Source of the DNA: Kitasatospora sp. MAP12-44
GTDB taxonomy: Bacteria; Actinomycetota; Actinomycetes; Streptomycetales; Streptomycetaceae
Assembly (NCBI RefSeq): GCF_029892095.1
Contig: NZ_JARZAE010000004.1
Location: 434,001 to 498,000 of the forward strand
Length of the DNA stretch: 64,000 bases
Direction of reading: 5' to 3'
Shown: positions 11,333 to 21,149 of the stretch, piece after piece
Layout: every line of letters starts with the position of its first letter
Numbering within the stretch: position 1 is the first letter of the stretch
Made by a program: the position numbers and the translations under genes
Notes under the pieces: generated by a model
What the model was told of the DNA's origin: nothing
Database searches by the model: none
Seen by the model: only the letters and a program-made list of their open reading frames with translations

Positions 11333-11623
11333 ATGAACTTTCTCAGTCTGGCCGACGTCGAAGCGCTGGCCCGGCCGGTCTGCGAGGCGCTGTCGAGTGT
11401 GGGGGCGGTGACCCCGCTGTACCACTGGACCGCCTTCCCGCTCCCGCCACTGAGCTGGGAGGAGACGTACCGCCCCGGCGACGCCGTGCGGGCGGCGACG
11501 GCCGTGGTGCGCGGGGAGCGGTTCAGCGACGGGACCATCGGCACCGCCTACCTGGACGGAACCCTGTACGCGGCCGCGTCCTCGCTGGTGGCCTGGTACG
11601 AAGCAGCGCCGGCTCAACGGTAA
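11333..11623 (+). CDS. hypothetical protein, 96 residues
   Basis: A small soluble protein rich in Ala, Val and aromatic residues (PLYHWTAFPLPPLSWEE, FSDGTIGTAYLDG). Base use is that of a real gene. It is divergent from the peptidase gene and converges on the FAD monooxygenase gene, overlapping its 3' end by 10 bases. No domain was recognised. Confidence 0.55.
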   Translation: MNFLSLADVEALARPVCEALSSVGAVTPLYHWTAFPLPPLSWEETYRPGDAVRAATAVVRGERFSDGTIGTAYLDGTLYAAASSLVAWYEAAPAQR

Positions 11624-12744
11624 TCCAGCTCGGCCAGCTCGCGGGCCAGCCGCATCCGGAAGGCGGGGATGTGGCCCAGCAGCGGCAGCACGAGGTTGCG
11701 CAGCCGGCGGCGCGGACCGGTGGCGGTGGCGATCCGGGTCAACCGGTCGGTGAAGGCCACCACCCGCACCGCCACCGGGCGGCGCTGGGCCTCGTAGCCG
11801 TCCAGGGTGTCGGTGGCGAAGGCCCGGCCGAGGGCGTACGCGTCCTGAATCCCGGTGTTCATGCCCTGCCCGCCGGCCGGGCTGTGCACATGGGCGGCGT
11901 CCCCGGCGAGGAGGAGTCGCCCGGCCCGGTAGCGATCGGCGACTCGGTGGTGGATCCGGAACCGGGACGACCAGATCAGCTCGTTCACCCGGGCCTGGCC
12001 CGGCGCCCGCTCGTCCAACAGCCGCTGCACATAGGCGAGGTCGGGCTCGGCCGGCGCCTCGTCCACGATCGCGACGATCCGGTAGCGATCGCGCGGCAGC
12101 GGGGCGACCACGAAGATCCCCGCCTCGCCGAAGGCCAGCGCGACCTCCGACGGACCCGGTGCCCAGTCCATCCGCACGTCGGCGAGCACGAAGGACTGCG
12201 CGTAGGCGGAGCCGGTGAACCCGATGCCCGCCGCCTCCCGGACCACGCTGTGCATCCCGTCCGCGCCCACCGCGTAGTCGGCGCGCAGCTGCTCGCCGGT
12301 GGCCATGGTGAGGGTGACCCCGGTGGCGTCCTGCGCCACGCCCGTGACCTCGTAGGGCTGGTGCAGGTCCCCGCCCAGCGCCCGCAGCCGGGCCAGCAGC
12401 ACCTGCTCGGTCTCGTACTGCGGCGTGAGCAGGACGTGCGGGTACCTGGTCGGCAGGCCGGCGAACGGGACGCGCAGCAACAGGCGGGCGCCGTCGCGGA
12501 CCGAGAAGTGGTCCAGGGTCAGGCCGGTGGCGATCAGCTGCTCGGCCACGCCGATCTGCTCCAGCACCTCCAGGGTGCGGGCGTGCACCACCGCGGCGCG
12601 GGAGGTGTTGGCGCCCTCGGTCAGCCGGTCCAGCAGCACGAAGTCGATGCCCGCCTCCGCGAGGGTGACGGCCAGGGTGAGGCCGACCGGTCCGCCGCCG
12701 ACGATGGCGACGCGAGTGGTGGCGGGGAGTTCGGCACTGGTCAT
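11614..12744 (-). CDS. FAD-dependent aromatic monooxygenase (PHBH-like)
   Basis: This 376-residue class A flavoprotein hydroxylase shows the N-terminal dinucleotide motif VAIVGGGPVGLTLAVTLAEAG, the middle DYAVGADGMHSVVRE motif (DG, FAD/NADPH contact) and GRLLLAGDAAHVHSPAGGQGMNTGIQDA, the FAD ribityl site. Such enzymes hydroxylate aromatic or polyketide substrates, and in soil actinomycetes they often inactivate antibiotics such as rifamycins or tetracyclines. The start at 12744 has a strong AAGGGGG seven bases upstream; an ATG at 12798 lies inside the operator repeats and is unlikely. It is divergent from a TetR gene and therefore probably repressed by it. Confidence 0.88.
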   Translation of the reverse strand: MTSAELPATTRVAIVGGGPVGLTLAVTLAEAGIDFVLLDRLTEGANTSRAAVVHARTLEVLEQIGVAEQLIATGLTLDHFSVRDGARLLLRVPFAGLPTRYPHVLLTPQYETEQVLLARLRALGGDLHQPYEVTGVAQDATGVTLTMATGEQLRADYAVGADGMHSVVREAAGIGFTGSAYAQSFVLADVRMDWAPGPSEVALAFGEAGIFVVAPLPRDRYRIVAIVDEAPAEPDLAYVQRLLDERAPGQARVNELIWSSRFRIHHRVADRYRAGRLLLAGDAAHVHSPAGGQGMNTGIQDAYALGRAFATDTLDGYEAQRRPVAVRVVAFTDRLTRIATATGPRRRLRNLVLPLLGHIPAFRMRLARELAELDYR

Positions 12745-12767
12745 GGTGATGCCCCCTTTGAATGCAG

Positions 12768-12836
12768 CCAACGCTTGTTGGCCAACGCTTGTTGACAATG
12801 GTGGCGAGAATGGTCGCGCCTGTCAACAAGCGTTGG
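12768..12836. promoter_or_regulatory. three-copy TetR operator in a divergent promoter region
   Basis: CCAACGCTTGTTG occurs at 12768-12780 and 12782-12794 as direct repeats 14 bases apart, and inverted (CAACAAGCGTTGG) at 12824-12836. TTGACA-like -35 boxes are fused to the operator ends on each strand (12792-12797 on +; complement of 12821-12826 on -). The layout fits autoregulation of the TetR gene and repression of the monooxygenase gene. Confidence 0.8.
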
Positions 12837-12851
12837 CCTACACTTGGTGGC

Positions 12852-13514
12852 ATGACGAGCAGTGGCATGACGAGCGGCGCCGTGACGAGCGGTGCTGTGG
12901 CAAGCAGCGCAGTGACGAGCGGCGCCGTGGCAAGCAGCGGCACGACGATCAGCGAGCCGGGCCCGCGCCGATCAGCCGAGGCCACCAAGGCGGCGATCCT
13001 GCGCAGCGCCCGCGACCGGTTCGCCGCGCAGGGGTACGAGCGGACCACCATCCGGGCCGTGGCCGCTGACGCGGGGATCGACCCGTCCATGGTGATGCGG
13101 TACTTCGGCAGCAAGGAGGGGCTCTTCGACGCCGCCCTCGCCATCGACCTACGCATGCCGGACCTGACCGCGGTACCGGCCGAGGAGCTCCCGCGGGTGC
13201 TGGTACAGCACTTCCTCGACCGGTGGGAGAGCGCGCCGGCCGACGACACCCTGCTCGTCCTGCTCCGCTCCGGCATCACCAACGAGCGCGCCGCCCAACG
13301 GCTGCACGAGATCTTCGCCCGCCAGGTGGCGCCCGCCCTGGCCGTCGCCCTCGGCCCCGAGACCACCGCCCGGGTCGGCGGCCTGCTCGCCTCCCAGCTG
13401 CTGGGCCTGGCCGTCACCCGCTACCTGCTCCGCCTGCCCGCCGTCACCACCCTCACCCCGGCGCAGATCGTGGAGAACCTCACACCGGCGGTGCGAGCCA
13501 CCCTGAGCCCCTGA
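12852..13514 (+). CDS. TetR-family repressor with a repetitive N-terminal extension
   Basis: About 220 residues. After a low-complexity leader of about 38 residues comes the DNA-binding part [20 protein letters not shown], then [31 protein letters not shown], the typical TetR helix-turn-helix. The C-terminal domain binds an unknown ligand, possibly the substrate of the divergent monooxygenase. The leader ([14 protein letters not shown] repeats) is encoded by a tandemly repeated roughly 15-base unit (GTGACGAGCGGCGCC). The start is uncertain: ATG 12852, ATG 12867 and several in-frame GTG codons are all possible, and none has an ideal ribosome site. Confidence 0.87.
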   Translation: MTSSGMTSGAVTSGAVASSAVTSGAVASSGTTISEPGPRRSAEATKAAILRSARDRFAAQGYERTTIRAVAADAGIDPSMVMRYFGSKEGLFDAALAIDLRMPDLTAVPAEELPRVLVQHFLDRWESAPADDTLLVLLRSGITNERAAQRLHEIFARQVAPALAVALGPETTARVGGLLASQLLGLAVTRYLLRLPAVTTLTPAQIVENLTPAVRATLSP

Positions 13515-13536
13515 GAGCCTTGGGAAGGGTCGGAGA

Positions 13537-14568
13537 ATGGCGATGTCCCGGCACGAGACGTCCAGCACGACCGCCTGGGTGGTCGAGCGGCCCGGCCCGC
13601 TCGACTCGTCCCCGCTGCGCCGCGTGGAGCGGCCGATCGGGGCACCCGGGCCGTGGGAGATCCTGGTCGAGGTCGCGGCCTGCGGCGTGTGCCGCACCGA
13701 TCTCCACCTGGCCGAAGGCGACCTGGCGCCGCGCACACCCCGCTGCACCCCCGGCCACCAGATCGTGGGCCGGGTGCTGCAGGCGGGCTCCGAGGTCGCG
13801 CGGTTCGTCCCGGGCGACCGGGTCGGAGCGGCCTGGCTGGCCCGCACCTGCGGCGCGTGCCGCTACTGCCGCGCAGGCCGTGAGAACCTCTGCCCCTACT
13901 CCCGCTACACCGGCTGGGACATCCACGGCGGCTACGCCGGACACACGCTGGTGGACGCCCGGTTCGCCTACCCGCTGCCCGAAGGCCCGGCCGACGAGGA
14001 CCTCGCCCCGCTGCTGTGCGCCGGCATCATCGGCTACCGCGCGCTGCAACGCGCCGACCTGCCGCCCGGTGGCCGCCTGGGCATCTACGGCTTCGGCGCC
14101 TCCGCGCACCTGACCGCCCAGCTCGCGCTCTCCCGCGGCGCCACCGTGCACGTCCTCACCCGGGCCGAGGAGGCCCAGCGCCTCGCCCTGGAGCTCGGCG
14201 CGGCCTCGGCCCGGAGCGCGTACGACGGCCCGCCCGAGCCCCTCGACGCGGCGATCCTGTTCGCCCCGGTCGGCGACCTGGTCCCCGTCGCGCTGGCCGC
14301 CCTGGACCGGGGCGGCACACTCGCCGTGGCCGGCATCCACCTCACCGACATCCCCCGCCTGAACTACCAGCGGCACCTGTTCCAGGAGCGCACGCTGCGC
14401 AGCGTCACCGCCAACACCCGCGAAGACGGTCACGCCTACCTGGCCGAAGCCGCCCGGCACCGCCCCGCCGTGCATGTGCAGCGCTACGCCATGAGTCGGG
14501 CCGACACCGCGCTGGCGGACCTCGCGGCCGGCCGGGTCACCGGCGTCGCCGTCCTGCTCGCCGAGTAG
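13537..14568 (+). CDS. zinc-dependent alcohol dehydrogenase (MDR family)
   Basis: This 343-residue protein has the GroES-like domain with [17 protein letters not shown] (catalytic Cys), CTPGHQIVG (zinc His) and the structural zinc loop [15 protein letters not shown]. The Rossmann part contains [14 protein letters not shown]. It probably oxidises an alcohol or reduces an aldehyde with NAD(P)H. A GGAG site fits the second ATG (13543, MSRHETS) better than the first (13537). It follows the TetR gene by about 20 bases on the same strand and may be co-transcribed with it. Confidence 0.9.
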   Translation: MAMSRHETSSTTAWVVERPGPLDSSPLRRVERPIGAPGPWEILVEVAACGVCRTDLHLAEGDLAPRTPRCTPGHQIVGRVLQAGSEVARFVPGDRVGAAWLARTCGACRYCRAGRENLCPYSRYTGWDIHGGYAGHTLVDARFAYPLPEGPADEDLAPLLCAGIIGYRALQRADLPPGGRLGIYGFGASAHLTAQLALSRGATVHVLTRAEEAQRLALELGAASARSAYDGPPEPLDAAILFAPVGDLVPVALAALDRGGTLAVAGIHLTDIPRLNYQRHLFQERTLRSVTANTREDGHAYLAEAARHRPAVHVQRYAMSRADTALADLAAGRVTGVAVLLAE

Positions 14569-14687
14569 CCTGCGGCTGGTACCGATCGGCGCTGTTCCAG
14601 AGCGGTGATATGGGCGCAGTCTGGGAGAAGGAGAAGGAGGGCGATCACGCCCTCGGCAGGGATCCACACCCAGGAGGCGTGAGGGCC

Positions 14688-15401
14688 ATGCAGCACCGCA
14701 CCGTCCACGACGTGATGACCCAGGGGGTCGTCACCGCCCGGCCCGACACCCCTTTCAAGGAGGTCGCCGGACTGTTCCACCGCAACGACGTCACCGCGGT
14801 CCCCGTCGTCGACGACCGGGACCGCCCGCTCGGGATGGTCTCCGAGATGGACCTGCTCCGCAGCGAGGCCCTCCAGCCGGACCCCGCAGGCCACGGCGCC
14901 TCGGCTCAGTCGAGCCCGGACGAGCGGCCCCGCGCCGAGGCCGCGACCGCCGGCGCGCTGATGACCAGCCCCGCCGTCTCCGCCCGCCCCGAGTGGAGCA
15001 TCGTCGAGGCGGCCCGGGTGATGGACCGCAAGAGGGTCAAGCGCATGCCCGTGGTCGACGAGACCGGACGGCTGGTCGGCATCGTCAGCAGGAGCGACCT
15101 GCTGCGGCTCTTCCTGCGCCACGACGCGGCCATCCACGAGGAGATCATCCACGACGTCATCGGCGAGACCCTCTGGCTGACCCCCACCGCAGTCCAGGTC
15201 GCCGTGCACGAGGGCGTTGTCACCCTGGCCGGCCGCGTCGAACAGAAGAGCCTGATCCCGGTCGTCGAACGGCTCTGCCGCTCGGTCGACGGCGTCGTAG
15301 CCGTCCACCACACCCTCGGCTACACCGTCGACGACACCGGGACCGACCTCGGCGAACCCCTCACCCACGGCACGGTCGGCCCGTTCACCTCCCACCGCTG
15401 A
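14688..15401 (+). CDS. CBS-pair protein with C-terminal BON domain
   Basis: This 237-residue cytoplasmic protein has two CBS motifs: residues 1-65 (VHDVMTQGVVTARPDTPFKEVA, AVPVVDDRDRPLGMVSEMDLL) and about 85-145 (ALMTSPAVSARPEW, MPVVDETGRLVGIVSRSDLL). A BON domain of about 70 residues follows (VAVHEGVVTLAGRVEQKS). CBS pairs sense adenosine nucleotides, and CBS-BON proteins are common stress-associated proteins of actinomycetes. The ATG at 14688 follows AGGAGG. The frame is open much further upstream, but that part has no coding character of its own because it lies opposite the ADH gene. Confidence 0.9.
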   Translation: MQHRTVHDVMTQGVVTARPDTPFKEVAGLFHRNDVTAVPVVDDRDRPLGMVSEMDLLRSEALQPDPAGHGASAQSSPDERPRAEAATAGALMTSPAVSARPEWSIVEAARVMDRKRVKRMPVVDETGRLVGIVSRSDLLRLFLRHDAAIHEEIIHDVIGETLWLTPTAVQVAVHEGVVTLAGRVEQKSLIPVVERLCRSVDGVVAVHHTLGYTVDDTGTDLGEPLTHGTVGPFTSHR

Positions 15402-15416
15402 CACGCCGCGCGCACC

Positions 15417-16136
15417 TCATCGTGGGGGCGCGAGTGAAGCCAGCGCGGTGGGCCGCACCGCACCGGCGGCGGCCGAGCCGCGCAGCAGGTCGGCCAGGTC
15501 GTGGGGCTGCGCCTGCTCACCGGTCGCAGCCGCCGCGGTGATCCGGTCCAGCCGGAAGCCCCGACCGGCCCGCCGGGTGCGGCACCAGGCGATGAGGTAC
15601 CACCGGCCGTCGGCGGTGAGCAGTCCGGCCGGTTCGACCACGCGCTCGCTCTCCCGTCCAGCCGCGTCGACGTAGCGCAGCTGCAGCACCGTGCCGTTGC
15701 TGAGCGCCTGTTCCACCGCGACGCGGACCGACTCCTCGGTCCGCGCCGGCAGCGCGACGATCCGTGCGGCGAGTTCCTGGGCCGCCACCGAGGCGGGACC
15801 GGTCATCGAGGCCGCTATCTTCTGGGATGCCGTGCGGGCCGCACCGGCGTAGGGGGCCGAGGAATCGGCCACGGCGAGCGCGGCGACCAGCGCCGAGGCT
15901 TCGTCGGCGGTGAAACGGATCGGGGGGAGCGTCATCGCCGGGTCGATCGACCAGCCCCCGCCTCGCCCTGGGGTGGCCCGCACCGGGACACCGGCCTCCA
16001 GCAGTGCCTGAAGGTCGCGTTGCACCGTGCGCGCGGCGACCTCGAACCGCGCGGCGAGCGCCGCGACCGTCAACGGCCGCGGCGCCGCCGCGCGCAGCTC
16101 TTCCACCAGCGCATAGAGCCGAGCAGTGCGATTCAT
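15417..16136 (-). CDS. WYL-domain helix-turn-helix regulator (YafY-type)
   Basis: About 239 residues. The N-terminal HTH_11-like winged helix (RLYALVEELRAAAPRPLTVAALAARFEVAARTVQRDLQAL) is followed by GGGWSIDP and a C-terminal WYL domain (VLQLRYVDAAGRESERVVEPAGLL, GRWYLIAWCRTR). WYL regulators bind nucleic-acid or nucleotide ligands. The start MNRTARLY at 16136 was chosen over the longer frame because it matches family N-termini. It is separated by 16 bases from the upstream hydrolase gene on the same strand. Confidence 0.87.
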   Translation of the reverse strand: MNRTARLYALVEELRAAAPRPLTVAALAARFEVAARTVQRDLQALLEAGVPVRATPGRGGGWSIDPAMTLPPIRFTADEASALVAALAVADSSAPYAGAARTASQKIAASMTGPASVAAQELAARIVALPARTEESVRVAVEQALSNGTVLQLRYVDAAGRESERVVEPAGLLTADGRWYLIAWCRTRRAGRGFRLDRITAAAATGEQAQPHDLADLLRGSAAAGAVRPTALASLAPPR

Positions 16137-16152
16137 GCGGCTGACGCTACCG

Positions 16153-16671
16153 TCACGCGGTGGCCAGGAACTCGCGCTCACGCTGCAGTTCGCGCTCGGT
16201 GATGGCCAACGGGAACAGCGTGAAGCCGTGCATCGCGCCGGCGACGACGCCGAGTAGCCAGCGGGCGGCCGCTTCGCAGTCGTCGGGTCCGGCGGGGAAC
16301 GGGTGCTCCGGCGCCAGGCGGTAGTCCACGCTCACCACGGCCAGCCGGGCCTGCACGGCAGTCCGCCACAGCCTCTCGTCCTGCCCGTCCGCGGAGCCGA
16401 ACGCCCAGCCGCCGCCGTGGATGTGGAGGTACACGCCGTCCACGTGATCCGGCACGAACACCCGGACCTTGACCCCGCCCGCGATGACGCGGTCCTGGCC
16501 CTGCGGCAGTCGCACCGGCGGCGTGTCGCCGCCGAGCCGGTTGCGCCGCAGGAGGGCCAGTACGGCTGCGCCCGGCGCCTGCCCGCGAGGTGGACGGCTC
16601 GCGGCGGCGGCCTCGAACTGATCGTTGAATGCCAGGGTTTCGGCGAGGCAGTCCTCGTCTGTCTTCGTCAT
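16153..16671 (-). pseudogene. alpha/beta hydrolase of the HSL/acetyl esterase type with its catalytic core deleted
   Basis: The frame encodes 172 residues, against about 300 for the family. The first about 140 residues are normal: GVYLHIHGGGWAFGSADGQDE is the oxyanion-hole HGGG motif and SVDYRLAPEHPFPAGPDDC follows as usual. The chain then jumps from AARWLLG straight to VVAGAMHGFTLFP, the segment carrying the catalytic His. The whole part with GDSAGG (nucleophile Ser) and the acid Asp is missing, and the frame is preserved. It is either a deletion pseudogene or a remnant of other function. Enzyme activity of the usual kind is not expected. Confidence 0.75.
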
Positions 16672-16706
16672 GCGTCGACTGTCGCAGCCGTCCGCGACAA
16701 CACCCT

Positions 16707-16725
16707 GTCACCCTTTCCAGGTGAC
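16707..16725. promoter_or_regulatory. 6-bp inverted repeat upstream of the hydrolase remnant and the HtrA gene
   Basis: GTCACC (16707-16712) and GGTGAC (16720-16725) are separated by seven bases, in the 244-base gap between divergent genes. It could be an operator or chance; nothing else distinctive was seen in the gap. Confidence 0.25.
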
Positions 16726-16915
16726 CTGCGTCACATACTGCGCCGACCACGTCACCCGCCGTGCACCGGGAATCCGCATTAAAGAAGAAGCTCATCCAGC
16801 GTTCACACGGATTCACGCCAAAGGCTCGCACCATGGAGGAAGCAGGCACCAACTCGGCCCGCCGGGGCCGCAGGCTCGTGGGGTGTCCGCGCCGAGAACG
16901 TCTGATGGGGCCGTC

Positions 16916-18250
16916 ATGAGCGGAAATCAGGAACCAGGGACACCGCTCCCGTCCGGGGGCACCGACAGCAGGGGCCAGCACGGCCCGTCCACCGGCTGGG
17001 GCCCGCCGCCGGACCCGGATACCCGGGTCCCCGGCCCGCCGCCGCACCCGCACCAGCCCCCGCACCAGCCGTTCGGGTCCGCCACTCCGCCGATGCCCCC
17101 GTATCCGCCGGGCCCCGTGCCGTACGGCTACGGCTATCCGCCACCACCACGGCGGCGCGGGGGGCGCGTCTACCTGGCGCTACTGGCCGCGGTGCTGGTG
17201 GCCGCAGCGGCGGGCGTCGGGATCGACCGCGCCTGGCGGTCGTCCGGCGAGGCGGCGCCGTTCACCTCCACCTCCACCTCCACCGCCGGTGGCTCGGCCG
17301 GCGATGTCGCCGCCAAGGTGGACCCGAGCCTGGTGGACATCAACGTCACGCTCGGCTACCAGGGCGGGCAGGCCGCAGGGACCGGCATCGTACTCACCAC
17401 CACCGGCGAGGTGCTCACCAACAACCACGTGATCGACGGCGCCTCCTCGGTCACCGCGACCGACGTAGGCAACGGCCGCACCTACACGGCGACCGTCGTC
17501 GGTTACGACCGCACCGGCGACCTGGCGGTCCTCCAGCTGAAGGACGCCTCCGCACTGGCGACGGCGAATCTGGGCAACTCCTCCAAGGTCGCGCTGGGCA
17601 CGGCGGTGACGGCCATCGGCAACGCCGGCGGCACCGATCAGACGCCGTCGGCGGCCCAGGGCAACGTGACCGGACTCGACCAGTCGATCGCCGCCAGCGA
17701 CCAGGGAAGCGGCACCACCGAGCAGTTGACCGGGATGATCCAGGTGGACGCCGACGTCCAGCCGGGCGACTCGGGCGGTGCGCTGGTGGACTCCACCGGC
17801 GCGGTCATCGGCATCGACACCGCCGGCGCCACGACCAACGACCCGCAGCAGCAGTCCGCGGCGCAAGCCTTCGCCATCCCCATCAACACAGCGCTGCCGG
17901 TGGCCAAGCAGATCGAGGCGGGCAAGGCCAGCACGGACGTGCACGTGGGTCCGACGGCGTTCATCGGCGTGGAGGTCGCCACCGGTTCACCCTCGATTCC
18001 GGGGGCCGGCACCGGCACCGGTGGCGTGTCGATAGCGGGCGTCATCGCAGGCTCCCCGGCCGCCCAGGCGGGACTCACCGAAGGCGACGAGATCACCGCC
18101 GTCAACGGGCAGGCCGTCAACGGTCCGGACGCACTGACCACCCTGATGACCGGCCAGAAGCCCGGCCACACCGTGACAGTCCAGTGGATCGACACCGGCG
18201 GAACCCAGCAGAGCGCAACGATCACGCTGGTCACCGGCCCGGCCGGCTGA
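16916..18250 (+). CDS. membrane-anchored HtrA/DegP-like serine protease with PDZ domain
   Basis: A 444-residue protein. Residues 1-80 are a cytoplasmic Pro/Gly-rich tail (PPPHPHQPPHQPFG), followed by one membrane helix (VYLALLAAVLVAAAAGVGI). The extracellular trypsin-like domain has His in VLTNNHVIDGA, Asp in YDRTGDLAVLQL and Ser in PGDSGGALVDSTG, and a PDZ domain forms the end (GVIAGSPAAQAGLTEGDEITAVNGQ). It probably degrades misfolded proteins at the cell surface. The start at 16916 (ATGAGCGGAAAT) was chosen because GGGG lies just upstream; the longer open frame has no domain content. It is transcribed alone. Confidence 0.93.
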   Translation: MSGNQEPGTPLPSGGTDSRGQHGPSTGWGPPPDPDTRVPGPPPHPHQPPHQPFGSATPPMPPYPPGPVPYGYGYPPPPRRRGGRVYLALLAAVLVAAAAGVGIDRAWRSSGEAAPFTSTSTSTAGGSAGDVAAKVDPSLVDINVTLGYQGGQAAGTGIVLTTTGEVLTNNHVIDGASSVTATDVGNGRTYTATVVGYDRTGDLAVLQLKDASALATANLGNSSKVALGTAVTAIGNAGGTDQTPSAAQGNVTGLDQSIAASDQGSGTTEQLTGMIQVDADVQPGDSGGALVDSTGAVIGIDTAGATTNDPQQQSAAQAFAIPINTALPVAKQIEAGKASTDVHVGPTAFIGVEVATGSPSIPGAGTGTGGVSIAGVIAGSPAAQAGLTEGDEITAVNGQAVNGPDALTTLMTGQKPGHTVTVQWIDTGGTQQSATITLVTGPAG

Positions 18251-18283
18251 CCCTTCTGCTCTTCGGCTGGCCGCCTGGGCCTG

Positions 18284-18811
18284 CTACGGCTTGGGCTCCC
18301 AGCCGGGTGGGGGGCCGATGGTGCTGGCTTCGGGCCCGAGGGCCGCGACGTAGCGGGGGTGGATCTCGGCCCACTTCTGGCCCGGGGTCCAGGGCTCGGA
18401 GCGGCCGTCGAGGTGGACGGCGAGGAGGTCGAGGCATTCGTGCCAGCCGGCGCCGTCGCGGGCGGCCTTGCCGCGCTCGTCGAAGGTGTCCAGCAGGACG
18501 AGTGTGCAGCCGCCGTCGTTCGGGGTGACCTCCAGCCGGATCACGTCCGGCCCCCACTGGAACTCCAGTAGTGAGGGCGGCTGGTAGGCCAGCACATCGC
18601 CCTTGAAGTCGGGCCCGCGGCCCTCCGGGTCGGCGAAGGTCAGCGTACTGCCGACCGTCCAGTCGCCCGTGACGATGTGCGGGAACCAGGCCGCCAGGTG
18701 CTCGCGTTCGGTGATGGCCCGCCAGACCTTCTCGGGAGGGTACGGGAGTTGGCGGGTGAGGCGCAGGCGCCAGCGGTCGCGGCTCTGCTCAAGGCTGCCG
18801 ATGCCGGTCAT
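18284..18811 (-). CDS. SRPBCC (AHSA1-type) START-like domain protein
   Basis: A 175-residue protein. RLTRQLPYPPEKVWRAITEREHLAAWFPHIVTGDW is the classic N-terminal START/AHSA1 pattern, and GWHECLDLLAVHLDG the C-terminal helix. Such proteins bind hydrophobic ligands in a deep cavity; in actinomycetes they are habitually paired with an ArsR-type regulator, as here (17-base gap, same strand). The ligand is unknown. Confidence 0.9.
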   Translation of the reverse strand: MTGIGSLEQSRDRWRLRLTRQLPYPPEKVWRAITEREHLAAWFPHIVTGDWTVGSTLTFADPEGRGPDFKGDVLAYQPPSLLEFQWGPDVIRLEVTPNDGGCTLVLLDTFDERGKAARDGAGWHECLDLLAVHLDGRSEPWTPGQKWAEIHPRYVAALGPEASTIGPPPGWEPKP

Positions 18812-18828
18812 CAGGATCTCCTGTGGGT

Positions 18829-19149
18829 TCAGGGGTGCTCGTGCTCGTCCATCTGGTCGAGGTGACGTTCGAGCTGGTCCAGGCTGGTGCCCCAGGCCGC
18901 GCGGTACGGGGCGAGCCAGCTGTCGAGTTCGAGCAGCGGTCCTGGTCGCAAGCGGTAGAGCCGGCGCTGCTCCGCGACGCGCACCTCGACGAGTCCGGCT
19001 TCGCGCAGGACGCGCAGGTGCTTGGAGACGGAGGGCTGACTCGCCGCCAGTTCGGCCGCGAGCTCGCCCACCGACCGCTCGCCGTCGCGCACGAGATCGA
19101 GTATGCGGCGGCGCCGCGGTTCGGCGAGCACTTCGAAGACCGATGTCAC
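18829..19149 (-). CDS. ArsR/SmtB-family regulator, probably from a leaderless mRNA
   Basis: About 106 residues. The winged helix reads FEVLAEPRRRRILDLVRDGERSVGELAAELAASQPSVSKHLRVLREAGLVEVR, standard for the ArsR proteins that accompany SRPBCC genes. The metal-binding Cys pattern of true metal sensors is absent. Two in-frame GTG codons (19155 and 19149) are possible. The promoter just upstream places transcription start at or next to 19149, so translation probably begins there without a leader. It probably autoregulates this two-gene operon. Confidence 0.87.
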   Translation of the reverse strand: MTSVFEVLAEPRRRRILDLVRDGERSVGELAAELAASQPSVSKHLRVLREAGLVEVRVAEQRRLYRLRPGPLLELDSWLAPYRAAWGTSLDQLERHLDQMDEHEHP

Positions 19150-19156
19150 ACTCACG

Positions 19157-19186
19157 AGTATCCCTGTGCGGTTATATGCCTGTCAA
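19157..19186 (-). promoter_or_regulatory. promoter of the ArsR/SRPBCC operon
   Basis: On the minus strand TTGACA (complement of 19181-19186) is followed after 18 bases by GATACT (complement of 19157-19162). The -10 box is six to seven bases from the GTG at 19149. The spacer and flanks are AT-rich (AAATATTCC, GCATATAACC), unlike the surroundings, which suits an operator. Confidence 0.6.
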
Positions 19187-19274
19187 GGAATATTTGCCGT
19201 TGGATCATGGTGCAGCTAAGGTCTTGCCGTGCGTCGCCAAGGATGCACGGAGGGTAGTCGGGCGGACCTGCTGA

Positions 19275-19317
19275 CCGCTGCGCGACCCTCAGCCGCGGGC
19301 TGAGGGTCGCGCAGCGG
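19275..19317. terminator. 20-bp perfect hairpin terminator of the zinc-free ribosomal protein operon
   Basis: Arms 19275-19294 and 19298-19317 are perfectly complementary over 20 bp with a three-base GCG loop. It follows the rpmF stop (19327) directly on the minus strand. Confidence 0.9.
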
Positions 19318-19326
19318 ACCGGCGTT

Positions 19327-19497
19327 TCAGGGCTTGAGGACCAGCAGGCCCCGCTCGTACGCGCGGACCAGGTTCTGCGGCACGAGCTGCTCACGGCCGT
19401 CAACGGTGATCGGCACCAACTGGGGGGCGGTCGCCTTCCACTGGGCGCGGCGGTGCCTGGTGTTGCTGCGGGACATCTTGCGCTTGGGTACGGCCAT
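19327..19497 (-). CDS. rpmF: 50S ribosomal protein L32, zinc-free (C-) paralogue
   Basis: A 56-residue protein starting [21 protein letters not shown], which is L32. The four-Cys zinc ribbon of the usual L32 is absent and there is no cysteine at all. C- paralogues replace zinc-containing ribosomal proteins when zinc is scarce, freeing stored zinc. It is the last gene of the operon, 26 bases behind the COG0523 GTPase and ahead of a very stable terminator. The start was chosen at MAVPK, the universal N-terminus, with AGGAGG upstream. Confidence 0.95.
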   Translation of the reverse strand: MAVPKRKMSRSNTRHRRAQWKATAPQLVPITVDGREQLVPQNLVRAYERGLLVLKP

Positions 19498-19523
19498 GCG
19501 AGGTTCCTCCTCGGAGTAATGGG

Positions 19524-20839
<1,316 letters not shown>

Positions 20840-20843
<4 letters not shown>

Positions 20844-21103
20844 CGGCCGGCCTTCACGGGGGACGTGACGCCGGAGCCGTACGGCAGCAGCGCCATCTCG
20901 CGGGCGTTCTTGATAGCCGTGGCCATCGCGCGCTGCTGCTGGACGGTGAGCCGGGTGACGCGGCGGCTGCGGATCTTGCCGCGGTCGGAGATGAACTTCC
21001 GCAGCAGATTGGTGTCCTTGTAGTCGATGTAGGTGATGCGGGCCTCGTGCAGGGGGTTGGCGCGAGGCTTGCGGTCCTTGCGGGCCGGGGCGATCTTGGT
21101 CAT
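20840..21103 (-). CDS. rpsR: 30S ribosomal protein S18, zinc-free paralogue
   Basis: An 87-residue protein containing [28 protein letters not shown], the S18 core. No cysteine is present, whereas the zinc form carries a CxxC-type site near the N-terminus. ATG 21103 (MTKIAPARK) is preferred; a GTG at 21112 is in frame. It sits between two COG0523 genes in the zinc-responsive operon. Confidence 0.93.
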
Positions 21104-21149
21104 GGTCGGCACTCTCTTTCAGGTTCTCGCCAGCGGCGGGGGGACGGGT

